Part shown: one piece after another, positions 10,840 through 19,146 of the stretch
Numbering within the stretch: the first letter of the stretch is position 1
Layout of the letters: the number at the start of each line of letters is the position of its first letter
DNA from: Halomonas sp. 328
Lineage (GTDB): Bacteria; Pseudomonadota; Gammaproteobacteria; Pseudomonadales; Halomonadaceae
Length of the DNA stretch: 64,000 nucleotides
Direction of reading: 5' to 3'
Assembly (NCBI RefSeq): GCF_015645095.1
Contig: NZ_JADOTW010000006.1
Coordinates: forward strand, 62,001 to 126,000
The notes under the pieces: generated by a model
The model's database searches: none
What the model was told of the DNA's origin: nothing
Seen by the model: the letters and a program-made list of their open reading frames with translations, nothing else
Program-made: the position numbers and the translations under genes

Positions 10840-11667
10840 ATGACCAAGGCACTGGACGATCTGGTCGCCCTGCTCGGCCTGGAGATGATCGAGGAAAACC
10901 TCTTCCGGGGCCAGAGCCAGGACCTCGGCTTCCCCCAGCTGTTCGGCGGCCAGGTGCTCGGCCAGGCCCTCTCCGCCGCCACCCGGACGGTACCCGGCGA
11001 GCGCCTGGCGCACTCCCTGCACGGCTACTTCCTGCGCCCCGGGGACGCCAAGCGCCCGGTGGTCTATCAGGTGGACGCGGTACGTGACGGCGGCAGCTTC
11101 ACCACCCGCCGGGTCACCGCCATCCAGAAGGGCCAGCCGATCTTCTTCTGCAGCGCCTCCTTCCATGGCGAGGAGCCGGGCCACCATCACCAGTTCGCCA
11201 TGCCCGAGGTGGACGACCCGGATACCCTGCTGGCCCGGGGCGCCCGGCTCCTCGACTTCGAGGGTCACCCCATCGAGTTTCTGCACCTGCCGGACGGCGA
11301 TGCAGACGCCTCGCGCCCGGCCCGCAAGCGGGTCTGGTTCCGCCTGGCCGGCGAACTGCCGGACGACACCGCCCTGCACCGCTACCTGCTGGCCTACAGC
11401 AGCGACTTCAATCTGCTGACCACCAGCCTGGTGCCTCACGGCATCCAGTTCGGCGACCCCCAGCTGCAGATCGCCAGCCTCGATCACGCCCTCTGGTTCC
11501 ACCACGATCTCAAGGTCAACGACTGGCTGCTCTACGACATGGACAGCCCCTGGGCCGGCGGCGCCCGCGGCTTCGCCCGGGGCAACCTGTTCGATCGCCA
11601 GGGGCGCCTAGTGGCCTCCAGCGCTCAGGAAGGCTTAACGAGGATTCGCCAACCCAAGGCCCAATAG
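10840..11667 (+). CDS. tesB: Acyl-CoA thioesterase II
   Basis: TesB hydrolyses medium- and long-chain acyl-CoA. The 275-residue product carries the double hot-dog fold of the family, with NLFRGQSQDLGFPQLFGGQV at the N-terminus and SLDHALWFHHDLKVNDWLLY near the C-terminus, the usual catalytic region. ATG 10840 follows GAGGA eight bases upstream and is preferred to an earlier start at 10807. The last 16 codons and the stop are copied again downstream in a 90-base tandem repeat, so the present C-terminus (TRIRQPKAQ) may have been reshaped by the duplication. Confidence 0.92.
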   Translation: MTKALDDLVALLGLEMIEENLFRGQSQDLGFPQLFGGQVLGQALSAATRTVPGERLAHSLHGYFLRPGDAKRPVVYQVDAVRDGGSFTTRRVTAIQKGQPIFFCSASFHGEEPGHHHQFAMPEVDDPDTLLARGARLLDFEGHPIEFLHLPDGDADASRPARKRVWFRLAGELPDDTALHRYLLAYSSDFNLLTTSLVPHGIQFGDPQLQIASLDHALWFHHDLKVNDWLLYDMDSPWAGGARGFARGNLFDRQGRLVASSAQEGLTRIRQPKAQ

Positions 11668-11912
11668 CCTTGCTGGATACGCCCCGGGGCGGCGGCCCTC
11701 TTGCCACCCCGCGTTCAGGAAGGCCTAACGAGGACTCGCCAACCCAAGGCCCAATAGCCTTGCTGGATACGCCCCGGGGCGGCGGCCCTCTTGCCACCCC
11801 GCGCTCAGGAAGGCCTAACCAGAATTCGCCAACCCAAGGCCCAATAGCCTTGCTGGATACGCTCAGGAAAACCTGACGCGACTTCGCCGGCCAGGCTAGC
11901 GATCCCTCTCCG
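11621..11912. repeat. 90-bp tandem repeat that includes the tesB 3' end
   Basis: The unit is 90 bases long: copy 1 at 11621-11710, copy 2 at 11711-11800, a partial copy 3 from 11801 to about 11870, then a short degenerate copy (about 11871-11912). Copy 1 begins inside tesB and contains its stop codon. All units hold CAAGGC-CCAATA-GCCTTG, a 6-base stem with a 6-base loop, and the palindromic GCCCCGGGGC. Copies 1 and 2 differ by only a few substitutions. Because 90 is a multiple of three, the plus strand also holds a 68-codon open frame built of the repeat (11670-11876); I do not regard it as a gene. Confidence 0.85.
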
Positions 11913-12537
11913 GCAGCCAGGCCGCCAGCTCGCCCAGGGCCGTGGACTCCAGCAGATAGGGCTGGCGGCTCTGCAGGGCCCGGTCCCGGGTCTCCCGTAG
12001 CAAGCGAGCCGATGACCAGCCATCGACCTCGCCCCTGGCCGGCGGCGCCACCTCGGCCACATAGCCCCACAGGTGCTGCACGGCATTGCGCCACCCGCCC
12101 GGGGTCGGCGCCGTCAAGAGCCACTCCGAGAGCTCCAGCGCCAGGGGCAACAGCTCGGCGCCACGCGGCAGGGCCGCCACCTCGCGACCGATCTGCCGAT
12201 AGCGCCGGGGGCTGCGTGCCATCACCGAATACTTGTGCTGGCGCCAGAGTGTCTGGGCCTGAAGGGGCGGCGACAAGCGTCCCGGAGTACGCCAGCGCCT
12301 GGCGGCGACCAGCCAGGCCAGCTGTTCGGCGATCCGTTGCGGATCGAGACGCGCCTCCGCGGGGGCGACCCTCCCGCCTGGCAGTAACGCCACCCGCTCG
12401 CCGCGCCCCCAGAGCTCCGCCGCCAGCCGCGCACGCGCTCCCGGTTCCCTGCGATGGGCATGCCAGGCCCAGAGCAGCTCTCGCCGGTTGAGATAGGCCG
12501 GACTCAGGTCCCAGGCCTCGACCCTCCAGATACCCAC
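11896..12537 (-). CDS. DUF1722 (YbgA-type) domain protein
   Basis: The 213-residue protein has a C-terminal half matching DUF1722, the domain of E. coli YbgA and of some photolyase-linked proteins. Its signature is LWRQHKYSVMARSPRRYRQI (about residues 97-116), followed by a helical stretch and WRNAVQHLWGYVAE. The N-terminal half (MGIWRVEAWDLSPAYLNRREL onward) may belong to the pyrimidine-dimer glycosylase-like family often found with it, but I am not certain. GTG 12537 has GGAG upstream. It is transcribed toward the tandem repeat array. The function of DUF1722 is not settled; a DNA-repair link is an inference from its associations. Confidence 0.65.
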   Translation of the reverse strand: MGIWRVEAWDLSPAYLNRRELLWAWHAHRREPGARARLAAELWGRGERVALLPGGRVAPAEARLDPQRIAEQLAWLVAARRWRTPGRLSPPLQAQTLWRQHKYSVMARSPRRYRQIGREVAALPRGAELLPLALELSEWLLTAPTPGGWRNAVQHLWGYVAEVAPPARGEVDGWSSARLLRETRDRALQSRQPYLLESTALGELAAWLPERDR

Positions 12538-12698
12538 ATGCCATCTCCGACTGACAAGACACTACGTCAATTTAACGAAGCATCGATGAAAGCTACATAT
12601 GCTACTGTACTGAAATTAGATATAACCTAATGTCATGCATCCATCCCGACGGCTCAGGAGCCGACGGCGCTTCACGAGTGCACTGAAGGATCAGTGAC

Positions 12699-13920
12699 AT
12701 GCTCTCGAACCTGGATAGTTCTTTGCTGGGCGCCCTGTTGCTTGGCCTTGCGGCCCTGCTGAGCCTGCACACCAGCCTGCGTATCTCCGCTGCCTTGCCA
12801 TCACTGGCCCTATCTCGTCATCGACCACTATGGCTGATCGGCGGCGGCACGCTGCTGGCCCTGGGCAGCCTGGGCCTGTACTTGGCGGGGCGTTCCTGGC
12901 TAGCCATGCCACCGCCGATAGCAACACTGCCCGTCGCTTTCTTGCCCCTGATGGCGACCGCCACCCTGCTCCTGGTACTGTTCGGGCGCCCCCGCGTCTC
13001 CCCCCCCTTCATGCCTACTGGCCGGCGCCCTGCTTGGCAGCGCTCATCTCCTGATGCAGTGGTGGTTCACGCCCTGGAGTACCGCCTCGCCCTGGCTGGT
13101 ACTCCTGTTGGCGCTCCTGACCCTGCTGCTGGGCAGCCTGACCGGCTACACCCTGCTACTGGCCCGAGGTGCCGTCTTCAAGGAGCGTCTGCAGTTGGGA
13201 GGGCTCGCATTGCTCCTGCTCGCCCTTCAGCCGAGCCTGGGTCTCGCCCTGACGAAACCGTCACCGCCTCCCTCTGCCCCCCTGCCGCTGCTTATCATCG
13301 CCCTAGGGCTAGGTGGCGTGGCGCTATTGAGCCTCCTGATGTTGCGCCTAGAAAGGCACCTGCTCGGCAAGGAGTCCCTGCACCTCATGTCCAGCGAGCG
13401 CTTGCGCCATATTGTCGCTTCACTGGGCGATGGCATCGTCCTGCTCGACCACGAAGCGACCATCCTGATGTGCAATGACACCTTTGCCGACCTTGCCGGG
13501 CTCCCTCGGCGGGCGTTGGTCGGACACCCCGCCAACCACTGGATAGGCTCCAGTCAGGCCGAGTTACGGCGATGCCTGAATCAAGCCGACGACCACGCCC
13601 AATGCTCGCTTGAAGTCAGCATCCGTCACCGTGATGGCAATACCTATCCGGTCAGAATGGCGCTGCGCCGGGTCCGCTATAGCCTCAGCGGAAAGCGTCA
13701 TTATGTCGCCACCGTCACCGATATTCGTGCCCAACGGGCCGCGCAGAGCCGTATTCAGCAGCTGGCCTATCAAGACTCATTGACCGGCCTTCCCAATCGG
13801 CTTGCTCTGATGGAGCAACTGCTGAATCGCTTGGAGCGCGGCGAGAGCCCCTGCCGCACAGGGCAGCACTTCGCCGACATCTTGATGATGGTCAAGGACA
13901 GGCTGTCGCCGCTCCACTAG
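12699..13920 (+). pseudogene. Membrane PAS-GGDEF diguanylate cyclase, frameshifted and truncated
   Basis: Two overlapping frames make one broken gene. Frame 1 starts at ATG 12699 (AAGGA upstream) and encodes hydrophobic helices up to about base 13000. The membrane region then continues in another frame (LLAGALLGSAHLLMQWWF and onward), so the frame changes near a run of eight C at 13000-13007. Downstream are more helices, a PAS domain (SSERLRHIVASLGDGIVLLD, with heme or flavin ligands not obvious), and the first part of a GGDEF domain (YQDSLTGLPNRLALMEQLL). The reading frame then runs into unrelated sequence and stops at 13920, before the GGDEF catalytic motif. It cannot make cyclic-di-GMP as it stands. 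Confidence 0.8.
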
Positions 13921-14067
13921 TCTCACTGTCTCGAGGACATGCTGCGGGAGCGGGAAGGAGCCCCCTCGGCAAAGCGATGCCAGGCAGGCAATACACAACG
14001 AACAACGACACGACATCGGGCCGATGCCCCCTCACCGGGGCATGCCCCGCATCCCGAGATTGACCGC

Positions 14068-14550
14068 ATGATCGATATCCAGACACTCACCCTGCTTCCC
14101 CAGGACCAGCTGATGCTGGCCAGCACGGCCGAAAGCCGAGCCTTGCACCGTTATCGCCGGCTGGCCCTTAGCTTCCTGACCTACAGTACGGCCCTGAGCC
14201 GTCAGATGGCAGAGCTCGGCATCGCCTGCGAGCAACGTCTCGAGACCCTGCGGGAGGCGGCCAACGACTTGGGCCTCGGTGCCTGCGTGGACGGTCCCGA
14301 ACACCCCCGGGCCCGGCCGACGCTCGTCGACTCCCGGGGCAGTTTCTTTATCGTCGACGGGGAGTTGATCGACCAGGCACTGCAGCAGGCCCTGGCCGCG
14401 AGCCTGGAGACGCACCGCCTGGCTCGACGGTTGCTGGGGGCCAACGGTACGCCGGAGCTGGAGCGACCACTGCGCGACTATACCTATCATAAGCAGCTCG
14501 AGTCCGGCGTCCTGATGCACTGCTACGCCGCCCACCAGCAGCTCAGCTGA
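14068..14550 (+). CDS. Hypothetical helical protein
   Basis: The 160-residue protein is predicted mostly helical, with HRYRRLALSFLTYSTALSRQ and EQRLETLREAANDLGLG in the first half and a C-terminal half with ALQQALAASLETHRLARRLL. The pattern is reminiscent of four-helix ferritin-like or hemerythrin-like proteins, but I cannot identify a metal-binding set and do not assign a family. ATG 14068 lacks a good ribosome-binding site. The frame is open upstream to 13939, so the start is uncertain. A GC-rich hairpin follows the stop. Bases 13921-14067 contain no recognisable gene. Confidence 0.55.
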   Translation: MIDIQTLTLLPQDQLMLASTAESRALHRYRRLALSFLTYSTALSRQMAELGIACEQRLETLREAANDLGLGACVDGPEHPRARPTLVDSRGSFFIVDGELIDQALQQALAASLETHRLARRLLGANGTPELERPLRDYTYHKQLESGVLMHCYAAHQQLS

Positions 14551-14567
14551 AGTCCCCGACAGGCAAC

Positions 14568-14598
14568 GGGCGGGCGCCGCTGCTCGCGACGCCCGCCC
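14568..14598 (+). terminator. GC-rich hairpin after the 14068 gene
   Basis: GGGCGGGCG and CGCCCGCCC form a 9-base stem with a 13-base loop, 18 bases after the stop codon. There is no clear T-tract. It also lies downstream of fnr, which is transcribed toward it. Confidence 0.6.
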
Positions 14599-14699
14599 AT
14601 GACGCGAATCAAGGTTCGCGGCTTTCTGGATACCATCTCCCCCGAGCGCTTGAGGTACCTTGAACTCAAGCCCTGTAGAAAGCTGGCTGTCGTACGTCT

Positions 14700-15479
14700 T
14701 CAGCGACCTCCGCCTGCCTCAAGCGGCGTTGTCTCGGGTTTCGCGGTCATGCCTTGCAGGGCCGCCAGGTCCAACAGCTCGATTTCCTTACCGCTGACTT
14801 TCAGCCAGCCGAGCTCCATGAAGCGCTTGAATACCCGGCTGGTGGTTTCCGGAGCGAGCCCCAGGAAGTTGCCCAGATCATGACGCGACATGGACAGGCG
14901 GAAGCGGGTCCGCGACAGGCCCCGTCGAGCGAAGCGCTGGCTCAGGCTGAGCAACAGGATGGCCAGTCGTTGTTCCGCCTTGCGCCGCGCCACCACCTGG
15001 AGCAGCTCGTGGTCGTCGAAGATCTCCTTGCTCATGATGCGCAGCAGCTGGCGCTGCAACCCGGGTATCTGCCGGGCCAGCTCCTCGAGATGGACGAAAG
15101 GGAGCTTGCACACACTGGTGGTTTCCAATGCCTCGATGGTCGATGGGTGCCTGTCGGCACCGATGGCGTCCAGGCCGACCAGCTCCCCCGGCAGGTGAAA
15201 CGCGATGACCTGATCCTTGCCATTATGATCCACAGTGATGCTCTTCAGGCTGCCGCTATAGACGACATGCAGGGTGGTGAACGGCTGGCCCAGGGAACAG
15301 AGCCTATCGCCTTTCCTCAGCGGACGACTCTGTTCGATGATCCGTTCCAGCGCTTCGGTGTCTTCCCGCCCCAGGCCGACGGGAAGGCAAAGTTCGCGCA
15401 GGCTGCAGGTACTGCATGCTTTACGAATATCGAATAGTCGAATTTTAGGATACTTTGCACTTCCGGATACGGCAGTCAT
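14700..15479 (-). CDS. fnr: FNR/Anr-type oxygen-sensing regulator
   Basis: FNR-type regulators sense oxygen through a [4Fe-4S] cluster and control the switch to anaerobic metabolism. The 259-residue product has the four expected ligand cysteines: Cys22, Cys25 and Cys31 in ACSTCSLRELC, and Cys124 in TTSVCKLPF. A cyclic-nucleotide-binding-like beta barrel and dimer helix follow. The HTH contains MSRHDLGNFLGLAPETTSRVF, where E..SR is the FNR DNA-contact pattern. Start ATG 15479 lies inside a perfect 51-base tandem duplication, so a second copy of the start codon and leader lies just upstream and would encode only a six-codon peptide. I see no perfect FNR box in the promoter region. Confidence 0.92.
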   Translation of the reverse strand: MTAVSGSAKYPKIRLFDIRKACSTCSLRELCLPVGLGREDTEALERIIEQSRPLRKGDRLCSLGQPFTTLHVVYSGSLKSITVDHNGKDQVIAFHLPGELVGLDAIGADRHPSTIEALETTSVCKLPFVHLEELARQIPGLQRQLLRIMSKEIFDDHELLQVVARRKAEQRLAILLLSLSQRFARRGLSRTRFRLSMSRHDLGNFLGLAPETTSRVFKRFMELGWLKVSGKEIELLDLAALQGMTAKPETTPLEAGGGR

Positions 15480-15566
15480 GGTCCGCCCCGTTTCGATGCA
15501 GGATAATATCTAAGTGGATACGGCAGTCATGGTCCGCCCCGTTTCGATGCAGGATAATATCTAAGT
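15465..15566. repeat. Perfect 51-bp tandem duplication over the fnr start
   Basis: Bases 15465-15515 and 15516-15566 are identical as read. Each copy holds the fnr start codon, its leader and the AT-rich stretch AGATATTATCC (minus strand). The upstream copy gives ATG followed by five sense codons and a TAG, that is, a tiny upstream frame before the true start. Confidence 0.92.
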
Positions 15567-15807
15567 ATAGGTAATATATTATCGTCCACCGGGCGGGCCT
15601 TACCCCAGGCTTCGTTAGCTTAGATGGTGCTATTCCCCTGCGGATAGCCTATATAAGCAGGCCATGCTGCCTGGCCCATTCGGGGCCTCGCCAAGCGGCG
15701 GGTGGTTCACGGGATGGAGATTTGCGCGGCGATGCAGCGGGCCCGCCGATGGAGCCCCCGGGGAGACAAGGTCGAGGGGTCGACTCCGCCTTGCGGCACC
15801 AAGGTTC
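15567..15807. other. Intergenic region between fnr and umuC, no gene seen
   Basis: This interval follows the 51-base duplication. It begins AT-rich (GTAATATATTATC, a plausible fnr promoter region) and becomes GC-rich toward umuC. Short open frames exist on both strands but have no recognisable protein pattern or ribosome-binding site. I see no FNR box, RNA gene or convincing hairpin here. Confidence 0.5.
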
Positions 15808-17067
15808 TCAGGTGCGCACCCGGGGGAGCTCATCCCAGCGGGTGGTGTAGCGGTCGCTGCGATTGGCGCAGCGCAACTTCCAGCCGCTGTCGCGCCGCGG
15901 TAGGCCCAGGCGCACCGTATCACGGCCCAGCTCCCGATTGACTCGGTCGAGGGTCGCCATCAGCCGGCGACGCCGCAGCGCCTCGGCGCTATCCTCCGCC
16001 AGCAGCCGTCCCTGGGCCGCCCCCGCCTCCACCAAGCCCATCAGCATGACCCCGCACTTCTGATAGCGATAGCCTTCTCGGTAGATGATCGCCAGGGCCT
16101 GCTGGGCAGCCCGCAACAGCTCGCGGGTGTCGTCGCTGGGCGCCGCCAGGGTCACCTGGGCGGCGTTGCGGTAGGCCCCCCGTCCCACCTGAAAGGGGCC
16201 GGTACGCAGGACGACCCGAACGACCTGGGCCAGGCTGCCCTGACGACGCAGCTTCTCGCCGGCCCGGGCCACATGCTGGCGCAACGCCTCGCGAAGTTCG
16301 TGGAGCGCCGTGGTGGGCCGCCCCAGGGAACGCGAGACCAGCAGGTGGTGGCGGGGCGCCTCCAGGTCGTCCATCAGGATGGCGCCATGGCCACGCAGCT
16401 CCCAGACGATGCGCTCCATCACCACCGACAGGGCCCGGCGAACCCGCGCCGGCTCGGTCTGGCGCAGGGCCCAGGCGGTATCGATGCCCAGGGCGGCCAG
16501 GCGCTCGGCGCTGCGCCGGGCCACGCCCCATAATTCGGCTACCGGCAGTTGCTCCAGCTGGGCTTGCGTGGTGGCGGCATCGGCTGCCAGGTAACAGACC
16601 CCGTCGCCACGCTTGGCGAACCGGTTGGCCAGCTTGGCCAGCACCCGGGTCGGCGCCAGCCCCACGCTCACCGGAATACCGGTCTCGCGGTGCACTCGCC
16701 CGCGGAGCTCCCGAGCCAGAACCTCGGACGCGGCAACATCCAGGCCATCCAGATGAAGGAAGCTCTCGTCGATGGAGTAGGGCTCTACATGCGGGGCCAG
16801 CGACTCCAGCACCTCGTTGACCCGCCGGGACATGTCGCCATAGAGGGCATAGTTGCTGGAGAGCAGCACACAGCGACGGCGCAGTGACGGCGGGATCAGG
16901 TGCACCGGGGCCCCCATGGCGATGCCCAGCGCCTTGAGCTCCTCGGAGCGGGCCACCACACAGCCATCATTGTTGGAGAGCACCCCCACCGGCTGCCCTT
17001 CCAGGGCCGGGGCGAAGGCGCGCTCGCAGCTGACGTAGAAGTTGTTGCAATCCACCAGGGCGATCAT
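15808..17067 (-). CDS. umuC: DNA polymerase V catalytic subunit UmuC
   Basis: UmuC is the Y-family translesion polymerase that copies past DNA damage together with UmuD'. The 419-residue product starts [18 protein letters not shown], with the metal-binding Asp at residue 5. It contains [13 protein letters not shown], the second acidic pair in [11 protein letters not shown], the helix-hairpin-helix region with [11 protein letters not shown], and the little-finger domain with [17 protein letters not shown]. Length is close to the 422 of E. coli. The start at 17067 follows GGGGAG; the frame is open further up to 17157 but that overlap is not conserved. It lies 55 bases after umuD and shares its LexA-controlled promoter. 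Confidence 0.95.
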   Translation of the reverse strand: MIALVDCNNFYVSCERAFAPALEGQPVGVLSNNDGCVVARSEELKALGIAMGAPVHLIPPSLRRRCVLLSSNYALYGDMSRRVNEVLESLAPHVEPYSIDESFLHLDGLDVAASEVLARELRGRVHRETGIPVSVGLAPTRVLAKLANRFAKRGDGVCYLAADAATTQAQLEQLPVAELWGVARRSAERLAALGIDTAWALRQTEPARVRRALSVVMERIVWELRGHGAILMDDLEAPRHHLLVSRSLGRPTTALHELREALRQHVARAGEKLRRQGSLAQVVRVVLRTGPFQVGRGAYRNAAQVTLAAPSDDTRELLRAAQQALAIIYREGYRYQKCGVMLMGLVEAGAAQGRLLAEDSAEALRRRRLMATLDRVNRELGRDTVRLGLPRRDSGWKLRCANRSDRYTTRWDELPRVRT

Positions 17068-17122
17068 CCTCAGGCTCCCCAGGGCATCGGCGCTCGCCGG
17101 AGAGCGGCTCGCTTCCAGGCGC

Positions 17123-17563
17123 TCATCGCTGGCCTCCGGGCAGGGCATGCACCACATGGGTCACCACACCCCAGACACGGCACTCGCGTCCGGCCAGAGG
17201 AATCGGCGGATAGTCGGGATGGCTGGCCACCAGGCAGGGGCCGGCGGCCTGCTGCTCCAGCCGCTTGACGGTGAGCTCCCCCTCCAGGGCGACGATCACG
17301 ACTCGGCCGGGGCGCGCCTCCAGGCTGCGATCCACCACTAGCAGGTCGCCATCATGGATGCCATCGCCGCGCATGGAGTCACCCTCGGCGCGCACGAAGT
17401 AGGTGGCGGCGGGACGTTTCACCACATGGGCATGCAGGTCGAGCTCGGTGTCGAGGTGGTCATCGGCGGGACTGGGGAAGCCGGCTCGCACCCGGCAGCC
17501 CAGCAGGGGCAGCGGCGGCGTGGCGGAGTGATGGCGGGCTGGCCAGGGGGTAGACAGGGACAT
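17123..17563 (-). CDS. umuD: UmuD, self-cleaving translesion polymerase accessory protein
   Basis: UmuD cleaves itself on contact with RecA filaments, and UmuD' then activates UmuC. The 146-residue product has the cleavage region [12 protein letters not shown], with the scissile bond expected between Ala27 and Gly28. Catalytic Ser63 is in [10 protein letters not shown] and Lys100 in GELTVKRL. The cleavage dipeptide is Ala-Gly as in LexA, instead of the Cys-Gly of E. coli UmuD. ATG 17563 follows GGAGGCGCC. A perfect-half LexA operator lies 17 bases upstream of the start, so the operon should be SOS-induced. Confidence 0.95.
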   Translation of the reverse strand: MSLSTPWPARHHSATPPLPLLGCRVRAGFPSPADDHLDTELDLHAHVVKRPAATYFVRAEGDSMRGDGIHDGDLLVVDRSLEARPGRVVIVALEGELTVKRLEQQAAGPCLVASHPDYPPIPLAGRECRVWGVVTHVVHALPGGQR

Positions 17564-17580
17564 GGCGCCTCCGACATGAA

Positions 17581-17600
17581 TACTGTAATTATAGACAGTA
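17581..17600. promoter_or_regulatory. LexA (SOS) box upstream of umuDC
   Basis: TACTGTAATTATAGACAGTA fits the gammaproteobacterial LexA consensus TACTGT-N8-ACAGTA with both half-sites perfect. It sits immediately before umuD, as expected for a tightly repressed SOS operon. Confidence 0.93.
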
Positions 17601-17783
17601 TTCTACCTTCGGCCGGGCGGAGCAACTCTCCACCGTCCAAGCTCCGTTCACGAAGGAGTCGCCAAGGGCACCTCCTCGCGGCTACGCTGTCAGAGAGAGC
17701 ATCGTCATCGCCCACACAGGGAGCGCTGACCGCCACTGCCCTTAGGGCGCCACCCAGGGCCCCAACTCAGGAAGGAGACGCTC

Positions 17784-17933
17784 ATGGCACCCCTAGAGTA
17801 TTTCGCGATCGGATTGGCCGCGGCCGGCATTCTCGCCATGGTCGCCCATGCCCATAACCATCGGCCGCGCTCGGCACGCCAGGCGGTGCGACTCCAGACG
17901 CCACGCCCCCAACCCCGGCGTCCGCGGCGTTAA
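17784..17933 (+). CDS. 49-residue single-span membrane protein
   Basis: A short frame has a strong ribosome-binding site (AGGAAGGAGA, seven bases before ATG 17784). It encodes [20 protein letters not shown], one membrane-spanning helix, followed by a very basic tail rich in Arg and Pro ([15 protein letters not shown]). This layout suggests an inner-membrane anchor with a cytoplasmic basic tail. I do not recognise the family. The stop codon overlaps the stop codon of the convergent sigma factor gene in the palindrome TTAA (17930-17933). Confidence 0.6.
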   Translation: MAPLEYFAIGLAAAGILAMVAHAHNHRPRSARQAVRLQTPRPQPRRPRR

Positions 17934-19135
17934 CCTCCCACCTCGGCCAGCCGCCGTTCCAGGAAGCGCCGCTCCGGTGCCTGCTTGACCAGCGCTAGGG
18001 CCTGGCGATAGTGGTCGGCGGCTTCCTCATCGCGCCCCAGGCGCCGCAGGAGGTCGGCCCGGGCCGCCGGCAGCAGGTGGTAGCCGGGCAGATGAATCTC
18101 CTCCAGTAGCGCCAGCCCCCGCTCGGGCCCCTCGACCATGGCCACCGCCACGGCGCGATTGAGGGCCACCACCGGGCTCGGCTCCCGGCGATAGAGCAAC
18201 CCATAGAGGGCCACGATACGCGGCCAGTCGGTCTCGGCCGCCGAGGCGGCCTGGGCATGCAGGGCGACGATATTGGCCTGCAGGGCATAGGGGCCCGGCG
18301 CCTGACGCAGGGCCAGGGTCGCCTGGGCCAGTCCCTCCTCGATCGCCTCGCGATCCCAGCGCGAGCGCTCCTGTTCCTCCAGCAGCACGAGGTCGCCCCG
18401 GGCATCGGTGCGAGTCTCGCGGCGCGCGTCGTGCAGCAGCATCAGGCCCAGCAGCCCCCGCGCCTCGCCCTGGGCGGGCAATAGCCCGACCAGCAGGCGT
18501 CCCAGGCGAATCGCCTCGCGACACAGGGGCTCGCGCACCAACCGCTCGCCGCCGCTGGCGGCGTAGCCTTCGTTGAAGATCAGGTAGATCACCGCCAGCA
18601 CCGCCGCCAGCCGCTCGTCCAGGGCCGTCGCCTCGGGCACCTCGAAGGGGATGCCGGCGTCGCGGATCTTGGCCTTGGCGCGCACCAGCCGCTGGGCCAG
18701 GGTCGGCACCGGCAGCATGAAGGCCCGGGCGATCTCCTCGGTGGTGAGGCCACCCAGGGTACGCAGGGTCAGGGCCACCTGGGCGGCACGATTCAGGGCC
18801 GGATGGCAGCAGGTGAAGATCAGCCGCAGGCTGTCCAGGGGCTCGGGATCCTCGGGGTTCGGCGCCGGCTGCTGCAGGCTGAGGTGCAGCGCCAGTTGAT
18901 CCTGCTTGCGCTCTCCCAACTGGCGATGACGCAACTGGTCGATCGCCTTATGGCGGGCAGTGGCGGAGAGCCAGGCCACCGGACTGGCCGGCACGCCCTC
19001 CTCGGGCCACTGCTGCATGGCCGCCTCGAAGGCCGCCTGCAGGGCATCCTCGGCCAGGGCGAAGTCGCCGAAGCGGCGAATCAGCGCCGCCAGCAGGCGC
19101 CCGTAGTCGCGCCGATAGAGGGCCGCCAGGTCCAT
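17930..19135 (-). CDS. ECF42-type RNA polymerase sigma factor with C-terminal TPR-like extension
   Basis: The 401-residue protein starts with sigma region 2 ([19 protein letters not shown], then [15 protein letters not shown]). Region 4 follows with [21 protein letters not shown] long alpha-helical C-terminal extension with TPR-like repeats makes up the second half ([20 protein letters not shown], then [17 protein letters not shown]). This architecture and the YciI/DGPF neighbour define the ECF42-like group, where the extension replaces a classical anti-sigma factor. ATG 19135 starts the conserved N-terminus; the frame is open upstream to 19252 but overlaps the YciI gene. It follows that gene by 11 bases, almost certainly one operon. 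Confidence 0.9.
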   Translation of the reverse strand: MDLAALYRRDYGRLLAALIRRFGDFALAEDALQAAFEAAMQQWPEEGVPASPVAWLSATARHKAIDQLRHRQLGERKQDQLALHLSLQQPAPNPEDPEPLDSLRLIFTCCHPALNRAAQVALTLRTLGGLTTEEIARAFMLPVPTLAQRLVRAKAKIRDAGIPFEVPEATALDERLAAVLAVIYLIFNEGYAASGGERLVREPLCREAIRLGRLLVGLLPAQGEARGLLGLMLLHDARRETRTDARGDLVLLEEQERSRWDREAIEEGLAQATLALRQAPGPYALQANIVALHAQAASAAETDWPRIVALYGLLYRREPSPVVALNRAVAVAMVEGPERGLALLEEIHLPGYHLLPAARADLLRRLGRDEEAADHYRQALALVKQAPERRFLERRLAEVGG

Positions 19136-19146
19136 GGCCGCGCCGC

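Noticed and set aside
11670..11876. 68-codon open frame across the tandem repeat array
   Set aside because: It is a product of the 90-base unit being a multiple of three, and has no ribosome-binding site. The minus strand holds a similar repeat-built frame.
13777..14016. Minus-strand frame with LVERRQPVLDHHQDVGEVL, possibly a transposase piece
   Set aside because: I could not match it to any transposase family. It overlaps the end of the broken diguanylate cyclase and has no inverted repeat nearby.
15567..15600. Possible FNR box in the fnr promoter
   Set aside because: AT-rich GTAATATATTATC is present, but the TTGAT-N4-ATCAA pattern is not, so I did not call an FNR site.
15630..15923. Short frames in the fnr-umuC intergenic region
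   Set aside because: They have no ribosome-binding site, no recognisable domain, and composition typical of out-of-frame GC-rich DNA.
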